A stretch of DNA of 64,000 nucleotides, from positions 1-64,000 of the forward strand of contig NZ_JAAGWH010000007.1 in assembly GCF_010682105.1 (NCBI RefSeq), in the 5' to 3' direction. Each line of letters begins with the position of its first letter. Within the stretch, counting starts at the first letter, position 1. The stretch comes from Modestobacter muralis (GTDB taxonomy: Bacteria > Actinomycetota > Actinomycetes > Mycobacteriales > Geodermatophilaceae). Of the stretch, positions 1 through 11,095 are shown piece after piece. The notes beneath the pieces were generated by a model. That model made no database searches. It saw only the letters and a program-made list of their open reading frames with translations, and had not been told where the DNA came from. Position numbers and translations under genes: made by a program.

Positions 1-175
1 GGACCAGCGTCAGCGCGACGACCGGCAGCACCGACAGGGTCAGGACGGCGGCGAGGAGCGTCCGCGCGCGGCGGGTCCGCAGCAGCGCGTGACCCAGCAG
101 CGCGGACCCGAGGCAGACCAGCAGCAGTGCGGCGGGCACGAGCGCCGCGTGGTCGAGCAGGGCGTTCGTGATCAC
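1..175 (-). CDS. Membrane protein, N-terminal part only (cut by window edge)
   Basis: About 58 residues are visible, starting at a GTG (complement of 173-175) and running off the left edge. The sequence begins with [11 protein letters not shown] and is dominated by Leu, Val and Ala in two hydrophobic stretches separated by a basic loop ([11 protein letters not shown]). This looks like two transmembrane helices with a cytoplasmic turn. The start is uncertain because no clear Shine-Dalgarno precedes it. It is on the same strand as ctaA and 119 bases downstream of it. Too little is present to name a family. Confidence 0.5.
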   Translation of the reverse strand, partial: MITNALLDHAALVPAALLLVCLGSALLGHALLRTRRARTLLAAVLTLSVLPVVALTLV

Positions 176-294
176 CGGAGGGTGGACAGGGTCGGCACGC
201 CGACGACTCTGTCACCGGGAACCGGTCACGTGCCCCCGACGCGGCGGCGGGTCGCCCGAGGGCGTGGCCCCGGACGCACGCCCGGGACGAGAGG

Positions 295-1200
295 TCAGCG
301 GACGGCGGCGGAGACCGGGTGGGCTGCGTCCATCGGCAGCTCGGAGGCCGGCCCGCGGACCGACCAGACCAGCCGCGCGGTGTAGACGGTGATCAGCACG
401 GCGCCGGCCATGTGCAGCAGCACCGCGACCACCGGCAGGTGGGTGAAGTACTGCACGTAGCCGATGACGCCCTGCAGCAGCTCGACGACCAGCAGGTCGC
501 GGGCGGCCCGGCGGACCCGGCCGGGGGAGTCGGTGGCGGCCAGGGCGACCAGCAGGGCGATGGTCAGCCCGATGAGCAGGAACACGACGTCGGCGTGCAG
601 CTGGCTGACCAGCTCGGGGTCGAAGCCGGTGCGCCCGGCCGCCGGATCGCCGCTGTGCGGCCCGCTGCCGGTGACCACCGTGCCCACCACCTGGACCGCA
701 GCCACCGTGGCGGCGATGCCGGTGACCAGCAGCGCGAACGGCCGCCGCACCACCAGCTGACCGACGCCCGGTTCGCGCGACCGCAGCCACAGGACCGTGG
801 CGATCGCGATCAGCACCATCGACAGCAGGAAGTGTGCCGCCACCGTCCACGGGTTCAGCCCGGTCAACACGGTGACCCCGCCCAGCAGCGCCTGCGCCGG
901 GATGCCCAGGAGGCTCAGGACGGCGAGCGTCCGCAGGTCGCGGCGGACCGAGGCGAACACCGCCACGACGGTGGCGACGGCCACGACCGCCACCACGAAG
1001 GTCAGCAGCCGGTTGCCGAACTCGATGAGCCCGTGCCCGGCGAGCTCGGGCGTGGGCCGGATGCTCCCGTCGGTGCACTCCGGCCACGTGGGACAGCCCA
1101 GACCCGACCCGGTCAGCCGCACCGCACCACCGGTCACGACGATCACGCCGTTGGCGATCACGTTGGCCAGCAGGACGCGGGAGACCACGGACGGGTTCAT
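295..1200 (-). CDS. ctaA: Heme A synthase (COX15/CtaA family)
   Basis: This 301-residue integral membrane protein should convert heme O to heme A for aa3-type cytochrome oxidase. About eight hydrophobic helices are visible. The heme-ligand histidines expected for CtaA fall at about H56, H123, H202 and H263, the last in [10 protein letters not shown] cysteine pair sits in [10 protein letters not shown] (C36, C42), as in Bacillus-type CtaA. The ATG at 1198-1200 starts the conserved N-terminal helix; a GTG eleven codons upstream is an alternative. Its position beside the suf operon matches the mycobacterial order, where the ctaA homologue also lies near sufR. It diverges from the Clp gene across a 201-bp spacer that must hold both promoters. 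The family call is strong. Confidence 0.93.
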   Translation of the reverse strand: MNPSVVSRVLLANVIANGVIVVTGGAVRLTGSGLGCPTWPECTDGSIRPTPELAGHGLIEFGNRLLTFVVAVVAVATVVAVFASVRRDLRTLAVLSLLGIPAQALLGGVTVLTGLNPWTVAAHFLLSMVLIAIATVLWLRSREPGVGQLVVRRPFALLVTGIAATVAAVQVVGTVVTGSGPHSGDPAAGRTGFDPELVSQLHADVVFLLIGLTIALLVALAATDSPGRVRRAARDLLVVELLQGVIGYVQYFTHLPVVAVLLHMAGAVLITVYTARLVWSVRGPASELPMDAAHPVSAAVR

Positions 1201-1401
1201 CCGAGAGCGGAACGACGCGGGAAGAACCGTCACGCGACCGATGCTACTTACGTCGGTGCCCCCGCCGCCCGGCTCGACCAGCCGCCCGGCGCACACCACG
1301 ACGCACGGGACGTCCCCGGGCCGGGAAACCGGCGATCGGGAGGCCGTGGGCGTCGTGGACAGGTGAGCACTGCCACACCCACACGAGAGGTTCCCACGAC
1401 C

Positions 1402-3960
1402 ATGACCAGTGGCATCCCGGGTGGCTCCTTCGGGGGCAGCCCCTTCGACGACTTCTTCTCCGCCTTCTTCAGCGCCGGCGGCAACGGCCCCGGCGCCCGC
1501 CGGGGCATGCAGCGGGTGGACATCACCCAGCTGCTCAGCGACCACTCCCGCGAGGTGGTGTCCGCGGCAGCGCAGGCGGCCAGCCAGTGGGGGAGTGCGG
1601 ACCTGGACACCGAGCACCTGCTCTGGGCGCTGGCCGGCCACGAGCCCACCAGCACCCTGCTGGAGCGGGCCGGCGTCGACCCCGCGCAGCTCCAGCGGCA
1701 GCTGGAGACGCTGCTGCGCACCGGTGAGCCCACCGGCCGCCCGGTGTCGCTGACCCCCGCCGCCAAGCGGGCCCTGCTCGACGCGCACCAGGTGTCGCGG
1801 GCCAGCGGCTCGACCTACATCGGCCCCGAGCACCTGCTCTTCGCCCTCTCGGTGAACCCCGAGTCCGGTGCGGGGCGCGTCCTGGGCGGCGCCCGGGTGA
1901 CCCCCGAGGCGCTGCAGCAGGCCGCAGCCGGGGGACCGGTCCCGGCCCGCGCCGGGGCGGGCACGCCCGCCGGTGCGCAGCCCCCGTCGTCCACCCCGAC
2001 GCTGGACGAGTACGGCCGCGACCTCACCGCGCTGGCCCGGGACGGCCGGATCGACCCGGTCATCGGCCGGGCGCAGGAGATCGAGCAGACCATCGAGGTG
2101 CTGTCGCGCCGGAACAAGAACAACCCGGTGCTCATCGGGGAGGCCGGCGTCGGCAAGACCGCGATCGTCGAGGGCATCGCCCTGCAGATCGTGGACGGCG
2201 ACGTCCCCGACTCGCTGCGCGACCGCCGGCTGGTCGAGCTGGACCTCACCGGCCTGGTCGCCGGCACGCGCTACCGCGGGGACTTCGAGGAGCGGCTGAA
2301 GAAGGTGATGGACGAGATCCGCGAGCACAGCGACGAGGTGATCGTCTTCATCGACGAGCTGCACACCGTCGTGAACGCCGGGGGCTCCGAGGGCTCGGCC
2401 GGCGCGGGCAACATGCTCAAGCCGGCGCTGGCCCGCGGTGAGCTGCACATCATCGGCGCGACGACGCTCGACGAGTACCGGCGCTCCATCGAGAAGGACC
2501 CGGCCCTCGAGCGGCGCTTCCAGCCGGTGCTGGTCCCCGAGCCCAGCACGGCGGACACCATCGCGATCCTGCGCGGGCTGCGGGACCGCTACGAGGCCCA
2601 CCACCAGGTGCGGTTCACCGACGAGGCGCTGGTCGCCGCGGCGGAGCTGGCGGCCCGCTACATCACCGACCGGCACCTGCCGGACAAGGCCATCGACCTC
2701 ATCGACCAGGCCGGCGCCCGCACCCGGCTGGCGGTCAAGCGGCCCACCACCGACCTGCGCGACCTCGAGCAGGAGCTCGACCGGCTGCAGCGGGAGAAGG
2801 ACCAGGCGGTCGCCGCCGAGCACTACGAGCGCGCGTCGGCCCTGCGCGACGAGCTGGCCGCGGTGCAGTCCCGGCTGGAGCAGGCCCGCACCGGTGGCAG
2901 CACCGGCATCCCCGAGGTCGGCGCCACCGAGATCGCCGAGGTCGTCTCCCGGGCGACCGGCGTCCCGGTGGCCCAGCTGACCCAGGAGGAGCGGGCCCGC
3001 CTGCTCGGCCTGGAGCAGCACCTGCACGAGCGGGTCGTCGGCCAGGACGAGGCCGTCGAGGTGGTCGCCGAGGCGATCCGGCGCTCGCGGGCCGGCCTGG
3101 GTGACCCGGACCGGCCGATCGGCAGCTTCCTGTTCCTCGGCCCGACCGGCGTGGGCAAGACCGAGCTGGCCCGGGCGCTGGCGGAGGCACTGTTCGGCGA
3201 CGCCGACCGGATGGTCCGCCTGGACATGAGCGAGTACTCCGAACGGCACACGGTCAGCCGGCTCGTCGGCTCGCCTCCCGGCTACGTCGGCTACGAGGAC
3301 GCCGGTCAGCTCACCGAGGCGGTGCGTCGCCGTCCCTACTCGGTCGTCCTGCTCGACGAGATCGAGAAGGCGCACCCGGACGTGTTTAACACGCTCCTGC
3401 AGCTGCTGGACGCCGGCCGGCTCACCGACTCCCAGGGCCGCACGGTCGACTTCAGCAACACCGTGGTGATCATGACGAGCAACCTGGGCTCGGAGGCGAT
3501 CGTCAACGCCGGTCGCGGCCCGCTGGGCTTCACCGCCGGCGGGGCGGGCAACGACCTGCAGGCCCAGGTGATGCGGCGGCTGCGGGAGTCCTTCCGGCCG
3601 GAGTTCCTCAACCGGATCGACGAGATCGTCGTCTTCCGGCAGCTGGAGCTCGAGCAGCTGACCCGGATCACCGACCTGCTGCTGGAGGAGACCCGCAGCC
3701 GGCTGGCGGCGCAGGGGATCGGCATCGAGTTCACCCCCGAGGCCGTCGCCTGGCTGGCCGAGCGTGGCCACGAGCCGGCGTTCGGCGCCCGGCCGCTGCG
3801 CCGGGCGATCCAGCGCGAGGTCGACAACCGGCTCTCCCGGCTGGTGCTCGGTGGTGAGCTGGCCACCGGCCGGCGGGTCGCGGTCGACCTCGTCGACGGC
3901 GACCTCGACCTCCGGGTCGCCGACGCCGACCAGCCGGCGGAGGCCCCGGCCGCCGTCTGA
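1402..3960 (+). CDS. Clp ATPase, ClpC-like Hsp100 unfoldase
   Basis: This 852-residue AAA+ chaperone has a Gly/Phe-rich leader (residues 1-36), a double Clp N-domain (about 40-175), and a first AAA module with Walker A GEAGVGKT (246-253) and Walker B VIVFIDE (313-319). A short UVR-like middle segment ([15 protein letters not shown], about 475-490) follows, then a second AAA module with GPTGVGKT (580-587) and a ClpB-type small domain. The short middle region argues for ClpC over ClpB. An LGF tripeptide at about 708-710 sits where ClpP-binding loops occur, so it may feed substrates to ClpP. It is a side paralogue: the leader ([17 protein letters not shown]) is not typical of housekeeping ClpC1. 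The ATG at 1402 is the first Met of the conserved product. A hairpin follows the stop. Confidence 0.9.
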   Translation: MTSGIPGGSFGGSPFDDFFSAFFSAGGNGPGARRGMQRVDITQLLSDHSREVVSAAAQAASQWGSADLDTEHLLWALAGHEPTSTLLERAGVDPAQLQRQLETLLRTGEPTGRPVSLTPAAKRALLDAHQVSRASGSTYIGPEHLLFALSVNPESGAGRVLGGARVTPEALQQAAAGGPVPARAGAGTPAGAQPPSSTPTLDEYGRDLTALARDGRIDPVIGRAQEIEQTIEVLSRRNKNNPVLIGEAGVGKTAIVEGIALQIVDGDVPDSLRDRRLVELDLTGLVAGTRYRGDFEERLKKVMDEIREHSDEVIVFIDELHTVVNAGGSEGSAGAGNMLKPALARGELHIIGATTLDEYRRSIEKDPALERRFQPVLVPEPSTADTIAILRGLRDRYEAHHQVRFTDEALVAAAELAARYITDRHLPDKAIDLIDQAGARTRLAVKRPTTDLRDLEQELDRLQREKDQAVAAEHYERASALRDELAAVQSRLEQARTGGSTGIPEVGATEIAEVVSRATGVPVAQLTQEERARLLGLEQHLHERVVGQDEAVEVVAEAIRRSRAGLGDPDRPIGSFLFLGPTGVGKTELARALAEALFGDADRMVRLDMSEYSERHTVSRLVGSPPGYVGYEDAGQLTEAVRRRPYSVVLLDEIEKAHPDVFNTLLQLLDAGRLTDSQGRTVDFSNTVVIMTSNLGSEAIVNAGRGPLGFTAGGAGNDLQAQVMRRLRESFRPEFLNRIDEIVVFRQLELEQLTRITDLLLEETRSRLAAQGIGIEFTPEAVAWLAERGHEPAFGARPLRRAIQREVDNRLSRLVLGGELATGRRVAVDLVDGDLDLRVADADQPAEAPAAV

Positions 3961-3965
3961 CGTCG

Positions 3966-4009
3966 CGGCGGTGCAGGGTGGCCGGCTTCCCGCGACCCCT
4001 GCACCGCCG
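3966..4009 (+). terminator. Hairpin after the Clp gene
   Basis: A perfect 13-bp inverted repeat, CGGCGGTGCAGGG (3966-3978) and CCCTGCACCGCCG (3997-4009), begins five bases after the Clp stop. The loop is 18 nt and there is no T-run, as is usual for actinobacterial terminators. It should separate clp transcription from the suf operon. Confidence 0.65.
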
Positions 4010-4032
4010 TCCTCGGACGTGACCTGCAGCTC

Positions 4033-4072
4033 AGGAGCCCGCAAGTAAGGTCCGCCTTGCTTGCGGGCTCCT
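4033..4072. promoter_or_regulatory. 18-bp hairpin upstream of sufR
   Basis: The arms are AGGAGCCCGCAAGTAAGG (4033-4050) and its complement at 4055-4072, with one mismatch and a TCCG loop. The structure lies just upstream of, and partly overlaps, the proposed sufR -35 box. It is distinct from the clp terminator hairpin 24 bases earlier. It could be a second terminator or an extended operator; the part around TAAGGTCCGCCTT only weakly resembles an iron box. Confidence 0.55.
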
Positions 4073-4097
4073 CGATTAAGCACACAATCGTGTTGTG
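4061..4097 (+). promoter_or_regulatory. Putative sufR promoter and SufR-type operator at the start codon
   Basis: TTGCGG (4061-4066) and CACAAT (4083-4088) are separated by 16 bp and would place transcription start on or next to the GTG at 4095, giving a leaderless mRNA. The dyad CACAA-N5-TTGTG (4083-4097) overlaps both the -10 box and the start codon. SufR regulators are known to bind short inverted repeats in their own promoter, so this is the best autoregulatory operator candidate. Assignment is by pattern only. Confidence 0.5.
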
Positions 4098-4907
4098 GAA
4101 TCCACTGCGGCAGCTGTCGTCCCCGCCGGTGCGCCGGCCGAGGACGGCCGTACCCGTGACCGGGTCAGCGCCCTGCTGCTCGAGCACGGACCGCAGTCGG
4201 CCACCGAGCTCGCCGCCCGGCTGGGCGTCAGCCCGGCCGCCGTCCGGCGCCACCTCGACGGGCTGGTCGCCTCCGGTCGGGTCGCCGAGCGGGAGGCCCC
4301 CGGCGGCCAGCGGGGAAGGGGTCGTCCCGCCCGGCGGTTCACCCTCACCGACACCGGTCGCTCCGCCTTCCCGCACGCCTACGACGACCTGGCGCTCACC
4401 GCGCTGCGGTTCGTCGCCGAGCACGGCGGCCCGGACGCCGTCCGGGCGGTCGCCGAGCAGCAGCTCGCCGGGCTCGCCCAGCGCTGCTCCACCGCCGTCG
4501 ACATCGCGGTGGAGGAGGCCGGCACCCAGTCGGTCGACCGGGCCCAGGTGCTGGCCACCGCGCTGACCGCCGAGGGCTACGCCGCGACCGCCTCCGCGAT
4601 CTCCAGCGGCGGCCAGCTGTGCCAGCACCACTGCCCGGTGGCCCACGTCGCCGCCGAGTTCCCGCAGCTGTGCGAGGCCGAGACCGCGGTGATCAGCCGG
4701 CTGGTCGGCACGCACGTCCAGCGGCTGGCCACCATCGCCCACGGCGACGGCATCTGCACCACCCACATCCCCACCCAGCGTGCACCCCGCGCCGGGAACA
4801 AAGGTGCTCCCGTGAGCCCTGTACCTGCTGGTCGCGCCACGGCTCCTGGAGCCGGCGCCAGCACTCTGAGCACCCCCTCGATCGACCGGGAGAGGACCCC
4901 CGCATGA
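4095..4907 (+). CDS. sufR: SufR, Fe-S-sensing transcriptional regulator of the suf operon
   Basis: This 270-residue protein has an N-terminal winged HTH (about 22-60, [19 protein letters not shown]). Four cysteines lie in the C-terminal half at C176, C180, C193 and C221 (motifs [19 protein letters not shown]), the expected cluster ligands in SufR. Such proteins repress suf with an intact cluster and derepress under iron starvation or oxidative stress. The start is a GTG inside a dyad. The last 45 residues after CTTH are low-complexity and look like drift up to the stop. The stop overlaps the sufB start as ATGA, so sufR is the first cistron of the operon. Confidence 0.92.
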   Translation: MESTAAAVVPAGAPAEDGRTRDRVSALLLEHGPQSATELAARLGVSPAAVRRHLDGLVASGRVAEREAPGGQRGRGRPARRFTLTDTGRSAFPHAYDDLALTALRFVAEHGGPDAVRAVAEQQLAGLAQRCSTAVDIAVEEAGTQSVDRAQVLATALTAEGYAATASAISSGGQLCQHHCPVAHVAAEFPQLCEAETAVISRLVGTHVQRLATIAHGDGICTTHIPTQRAPRAGNKGAPVSPVPAGRATAPGAGASTLSTPSIDRERTPA

Positions 4908-6343
4908 CCACCACGCAGCCGGTGCCCAGCACGCCGATGACGCAGGACGAGACGATCGACTCGCTCGGCACCTACCAGTACGGCTGGTCGGACACCGACA
5001 CCGCGGGGGCCTCGGCCACCCGTGGCATCAACGAGGACGTCGTCCGCGACATCTCCCGCCGCAAGAACGAGCCCGAGTGGATGCTGGAGAAGCGCCTCAA
5101 GGCGCTGCAGATCTTCGGCAAGAAGCCCATGCCCGACTGGGGCTCGGACCTGTCCGGGATCGACTTCCAGAACATCAAGTACTTCGTGCGGTCCACCGAG
5201 GCGCAGGCCGCCTCGTGGGAGGACCTGCCCGACGACATCAAGAACACCTACGACAAGCTGGGCATCCCGGAGGCCGAGAAGCAGCGGCTGGTCTCCGGTG
5301 TCGCGGCCCAGTACGAGTCCGAGGTCGTCTACCACAAGATCCGTGAGGACCTCGAGGAGCAGGGCGTCCTGTTCCTGGACACCGACACGGCGCTGCGCGA
5401 GCAGCCCGAGCTGTTCCGCGAGTACTTCGGCTCGGTCATCCCGGCCGGTGACAACAAGTTCTCCGCGCTGAACACCGCGGTGTGGTCGGGTGGCTCGTTC
5501 ATCTACGTGCCCAAGGGCGTGCAGGTCGAGATCCCGCTGCAGGCCTACTTCCGGATCAACACCGAGAACATGGGCCAGTTCGAGCGCACGCTCATGATCA
5601 TCGACGAGGGCGCCTACGTGCACTACGTCGAGGGCTGCACCGCGCCGATCTACAAGACCGACTCGCTGCACTCCGCGGTCGTCGAGATCATCGTGAAGAA
5701 GAACGCGCGCTGCCGGTACACGACCATCCAGAACTGGTCGAACAACGTCTACAACCTGGTCACCAAGCGGGCCGTGGCCCACGAGGGCGCGACCATGGAG
5801 TGGGTCGACGGCAACATCGGCTCCAAGGTGACGATGAAGTACCCGGCCGTGTGGATGACCGGTGAGCACGCCAAGGGCGAGGTCATGTCCATCGCCTTCG
5901 CCGGCGAGGGCCAGCACCAGGACGCCGGCGCCAAGATGGTGCACGCCGCCCCGCACACCTCCTCGACCATCGTGAGCAAGTCGGTGGCCCGTGGTGGTGG
6001 CCGCACGTCCTACCGCGGTCTCGTGCAGATCGACGAAGGTGCCTACGGCTCCAAGTCCACGGTGAAGTGCGACGCCCTGCTGGTCGACACGATCAGCCGG
6101 TCGGACACCTACCCCTACGTCGACGTCCGCGAGGACGACGTGTCCATGGGCCACGAGGCCACGGTCTCCCGGGTCAGCGACGACCAGCTCTTCTACCTGA
6201 TGAGCCGCGGCATGTCCGAGGACGAGGCGATGGCGATGGTCGTGCGCGGCTTCGTCGAGCCGATCGCCCGGGAGCTGCCGATGGAGTACGCCCTCGAGCT
6301 GAACCGCCTGATCGAGCTGCAGATGGAAGGTGCCGTCGGCTGA
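4904..6343 (+). CDS. sufB: SufB, Fe-S cluster assembly scaffold protein
   Basis: This 479-residue protein is the SufB subunit of the SufBC2D scaffold. It carries the family signatures around FVYVPKGV-like [13 protein letters not shown], the beta-helix core, and the C-terminal [16 protein letters not shown] segment. It assembles [4Fe-4S] clusters using sulfur from SufS-SufU and ATP hydrolysis by SufC. The mycobacterial orthologue is interrupted by an intein; here the protein is continuous and of normal length. It starts at an ATG overlapping the sufR stop by four bases and its own stop overlaps the sufD start (TGATG), indicating translational coupling. Confidence 0.97.
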   Translation: MTTTQPVPSTPMTQDETIDSLGTYQYGWSDTDTAGASATRGINEDVVRDISRRKNEPEWMLEKRLKALQIFGKKPMPDWGSDLSGIDFQNIKYFVRSTEAQAASWEDLPDDIKNTYDKLGIPEAEKQRLVSGVAAQYESEVVYHKIREDLEEQGVLFLDTDTALREQPELFREYFGSVIPAGDNKFSALNTAVWSGGSFIYVPKGVQVEIPLQAYFRINTENMGQFERTLMIIDEGAYVHYVEGCTAPIYKTDSLHSAVVEIIVKKNARCRYTTIQNWSNNVYNLVTKRAVAHEGATMEWVDGNIGSKVTMKYPAVWMTGEHAKGEVMSIAFAGEGQHQDAGAKMVHAAPHTSSTIVSKSVARGGGRTSYRGLVQIDEGAYGSKSTVKCDALLVDTISRSDTYPYVDVREDDVSMGHEATVSRVSDDQLFYLMSRGMSEDEAMAMVVRGFVEPIARELPMEYALELNRLIELQMEGAVG

Positions 6344-7698
6344 TGTCGAGCAACGACACGAGCAACACGGTGGACCTCGACACCGCTGAACTGGCACACG
6401 CGGAGAAGGCCGCCCTCGCCGCGGAGCTGTTCGCTCCCGGCGTGGGCGCCCAGGCCGGCCCGCCGACCACCTCCGCGACGGCCACCGGGTCCGCCGGCGA
6501 CACGCCCCCCGGGGCGCACTCGCACGGCGGCCCGGTCCTGAACGGGCAGCCGGTGCCCACCGGCTCCCCGGCAGAGCGCTTCACCTCCACCGACCCCGAC
6601 GCCTTCCCGAAGCCCACGGGCCGCGAGGAGACGTGGCGGTTCACCCCGCTGCGCCGGGCGCGCCAGCTGCTGGACGGCGTCCCGTCCGACGCGCGGCTGC
6701 AGGTCGAGAGCGACCTGCCCGACGGTGCTGTGCTCGCCTCGGTCGAGGCCGGCGACCCGCTGCTCAAGGGCCTGCCCGAGCCGGTCGACCGGCTCGCGGC
6801 GCTCACCCGCCAGCGCAGCAACGGCGCCACGGTGCTCCGGATCGCCAAGGAGGCCGTGCTCGACCGCCCGGTCACCCTGCGGCTGTCCGGCACCGGCGCC
6901 GAGGACGTCGTGTGGGGCCAGCTGGTCGTCGAGGTCGGTGCGTTCGCCCAGGCGACCGTCGTCCTGGACCACGCGGGTCTGGCGAAGTACTCCGGCGGTG
7001 CGGCCTTCCTGCTCGGCGACGGTGCGCAGCTGACCGTCGTCTCGGTGCAGGAGTGGGCCCCCGGCACGGTGCACGGCGGCCAGTACGACTCCGTCGTCGG
7101 TCGCGACGCCACCCTCAAGCAGGTCGTGGTCACCCTGGGCGGTGACCTGGTCCGGCTGGTGAGCAACGTGTCCTACACCGGCACCGGTGGCTCCGCGGAC
7201 CTCTACGGCCTGTACTTCGCCGACGAGACCCAGCACCAGGAGCACCGGCTCTGGGTCGACCACAGCGTGCCCAACTGCCGCAGCAACGTCGTCTACAAGG
7301 GCGCGCTGCAGGGCGACAAGGCGCACAGCGTGTGGATCGGTGACGTCCGGATCCGCCCGGCCGCCACCGGCACCGAGACCTACGAGCTCAACCGCAACCT
7401 GGTGCTCACCGACGGCGCCCGTGCCGACTCGGTGCCCAACCTGGAGATCGAGACCGGCGAGATCGTCAGCGCCGGGCACGCCAGCGCCACCGGCCGGTTC
7501 GACGACGAGCAGCTGTTCTACCTCTGCTCCCGTGGCATCGACGCCGAGACCGCCCGCCGCCTGGTCGTCCGCGGCTTCTTCGCCGACGTCGTCCAGCACA
7601 TCGGCATCCCGGAGCTGCAGGACCGCCTGATGGGCACCATCGACGCCCGCCTCGGCGCGCTCCCGGAGCTCGACGAGCAGCCGGTCGAGGTCGGCTGA
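6343..7698 (+). CDS. sufD: SufD, Fe-S cluster assembly protein
   Basis: This 451-residue protein is a SufB paralogue and forms the SufBCD complex. The first 90 residues are a variable Ala/Pro/Gly-rich region with HSHGGP; the conserved fold starts around GREETWRFTPLRR. The C-terminal DDEQLFYLCSRGIDAETARRL parallels the Suf[18 protein letters not shown] segment. The long N-terminal extension probably is not part of the scaffold core. The start overlaps the sufB stop and the stop overlaps the Rieske gene start by one base. Confidence 0.96.
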   Translation: MSSNDTSNTVDLDTAELAHAEKAALAAELFAPGVGAQAGPPTTSATATGSAGDTPPGAHSHGGPVLNGQPVPTGSPAERFTSTDPDAFPKPTGREETWRFTPLRRARQLLDGVPSDARLQVESDLPDGAVLASVEAGDPLLKGLPEPVDRLAALTRQRSNGATVLRIAKEAVLDRPVTLRLSGTGAEDVVWGQLVVEVGAFAQATVVLDHAGLAKYSGGAAFLLGDGAQLTVVSVQEWAPGTVHGGQYDSVVGRDATLKQVVVTLGGDLVRLVSNVSYTGTGGSADLYGLYFADETQHQEHRLWVDHSVPNCRSNVVYKGALQGDKAHSVWIGDVRIRPAATGTETYELNRNLVLTDGARADSVPNLEIETGEIVSAGHASATGRFDDEQLFYLCSRGIDAETARRLVVRGFFADVVQHIGIPELQDRLMGTIDARLGALPELDEQPVEVG

Positions 7699-8042
7699 TG
7701 GCGTTCGAGCGCATCTGCGCCGTCTCGGAGGTCCCCGAGGACGGCGCGCTGCGGGTCGAGCTGGACGACGTCGACGTCGCCGTCGTGCAGTTCGACGGCG
7801 ACTTCTACGCCCTGCAGGACGTCTGCTCGCACGCCGACTTCCCGCTGACGGACGGTGACGTCGACGAGGTCGACGGCGCCCCCACCATCGAGTGCGCGCT
7901 GCACGGGTCCTGCTTCGACCTGCGGACCGGTGCCCCCACCAACCTCCCGGCGAACAAGCCGGTCCCTGTCTACCCGGTCCGGGTGGAGGGCGACGACGTC
8001 CTGGTCGACGTCGACGCCCCCCTCGCCGTGGCCGCATCCTGA
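7698..8042 (+). CDS. Rieske [2Fe-2S] ferredoxin within the suf operon
   Basis: This 114-residue single-domain protein has Rieske ligands C43-S-H45 and C66-A-L-H69. It belongs to the small Rieske proteins often annotated as non-heme iron oxygenase ferredoxin subunits. No oxygenase gene is nearby, and it is embedded between sufD and sufC with a one-base overlap to sufD. It probably supplies or tests electrons or clusters in Fe-S assembly; this role is inference from position. This placement recurs in other actinobacterial suf operons as far as I recall. Confidence 0.9.
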   Translation: MAFERICAVSEVPEDGALRVELDDVDVAVVQFDGDFYALQDVCSHADFPLTDGDVDEVDGAPTIECALHGSCFDLRTGAPTNLPANKPVPVYPVRVEGDDVLVDVDAPLAVAAS

Positions 8043-8055
8043 GAGCGAGAACCCC

Positions 8056-10252
<2,197 letters not shown>

Positions 10253-10253
<1 letters not shown>

Positions 10254-10714
10254 TGCAGCTGCAGTCGATGTACCAGGACATCATCCTGGACCACTACCGG
10301 AACCCTCACGGGCGCGGTCTCCGCGACCCGTTCGAGGCCGAGGTGCACCACGTCAACCCCACGTGCGGTGACGAGGTCACCATGCGGGTGCACCTGGACG
10401 GCGACACCATCGCCGACGTCTCCTACGAGGGGCAGGGCTGCTCGATCAGCCAGGCCTCGGTGTCGGCGATGTACGACCTCGTCATCGGCAAGAGCGTGAC
10501 CGAGGCGCTGGGCACCGGCGAGCACTTCATGACGTTGATGCAGAGCAAGGGCGACGCGGCCGTCGCCGAGGGCCTCGAGGACGAGCTCGAGGACGCCATC
10601 GCGTTCGCCGGGGTCAGCAAGTACCCGGCCCGCGTGAAGTGCGCCCTGATGAGCTGGATGGCGCTCAAGGACGCGAGCGCCCGCGCACTCTCCACTAGCA
10701 GTGAGGCGAACTGA
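10253..10714 (+). CDS. sufU: SufU, zinc-dependent sulfurtransferase
   Basis: This 153-residue IscU-like protein has the SufU zinc ligands C38 and D40 (PTCGDEV), C63 (GQGCSIS) and C130 (RVKCAL). In SufU the zinc site exchanges with SufS and accepts its persulfide, relaying sulfur to SufB. The insertion between the second and third cysteines, typical of SufU over IscU, is present (about residues 75-120). The start overlaps the sufS stop by one base (TGATG). Confidence 0.96.
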
Positions 10715-10715
10715 C

Positions 10716-11081
10716 ATGACCGAGCCCACCACCACTCCCGACGGCGGTCTCTACGGCGGCAAGTCCGCGCTGCTGGAGGACGTCGAGGAGGCCATGCGCG
10801 ACGTCGTCGACCCCGAGCTCGGCGTGAACGTCGTCGACCTGGGCCTCGTCTACGGCATCGACGTCGACACCGAGGCCAACATCGCGATCCTGGACATGAC
10901 CCTGACGTCGGCGGCCTGCCCGCTGACCGACGTCATCGAGGACCAGGCCCGCCAGGCCCTCACCGGCCCCGGCCTGGTCGAGGACATCCGGATCAACTGG
11001 GTCTGGATGCCGCCGTGGGGCCCGGACAAGATCACCGACGACGGCCGCGAGCAGCTGCGCGCCCTCGGCTTCCGGGTGTAG
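10716..11081 (+). CDS. sufT: SufT, MIP18/DUF59 Fe-S assembly factor
   Basis: This 121-residue protein has the MIP18 (DUF59) fold: EEAMRDVVDPELGVNVVDLG near the N-terminus and a single Cys in TSAACPLTD. SufT proteins assist Fe-S maturation, probably as cluster carriers. The ATG at 10716 starts one base after the sufU stop, so it is the last clear member of the suf operon. A GTG 15 bases earlier is in frame but less likely. Confidence 0.93.
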   Translation: MTEPTTTPDGGLYGGKSALLEDVEEAMRDVVDPELGVNVVDLGLVYGIDVDTEANIAILDMTLTSAACPLTDVIEDQARQALTGPGLVEDIRINWVWMPPWGPDKITDDGREQLRALGFRV

Positions 11082-11095
11082 CTCTGTTCCTGGAG

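Noticed and set aside
4044-4064. IdeR/DmdR iron box in the sufR upstream hairpin
   Set aside because: About half of the consensus positions match, mostly on one side. The symmetry is explained better by the longer hairpin.
295-4083. A 1262-codon open frame on the minus strand opposite the Clp gene
   Set aside because: Only its last part (295-1200) is a real gene (ctaA). The rest is the GC-frame shadow of clp, with low-complexity Arg/Gly/Asp-rich sequence and no domain.
4904-6343. Intein in SufB, as in mycobacteria
   Set aside because: The protein is 479 residues, continuous and of normal length; no intein motifs are present.
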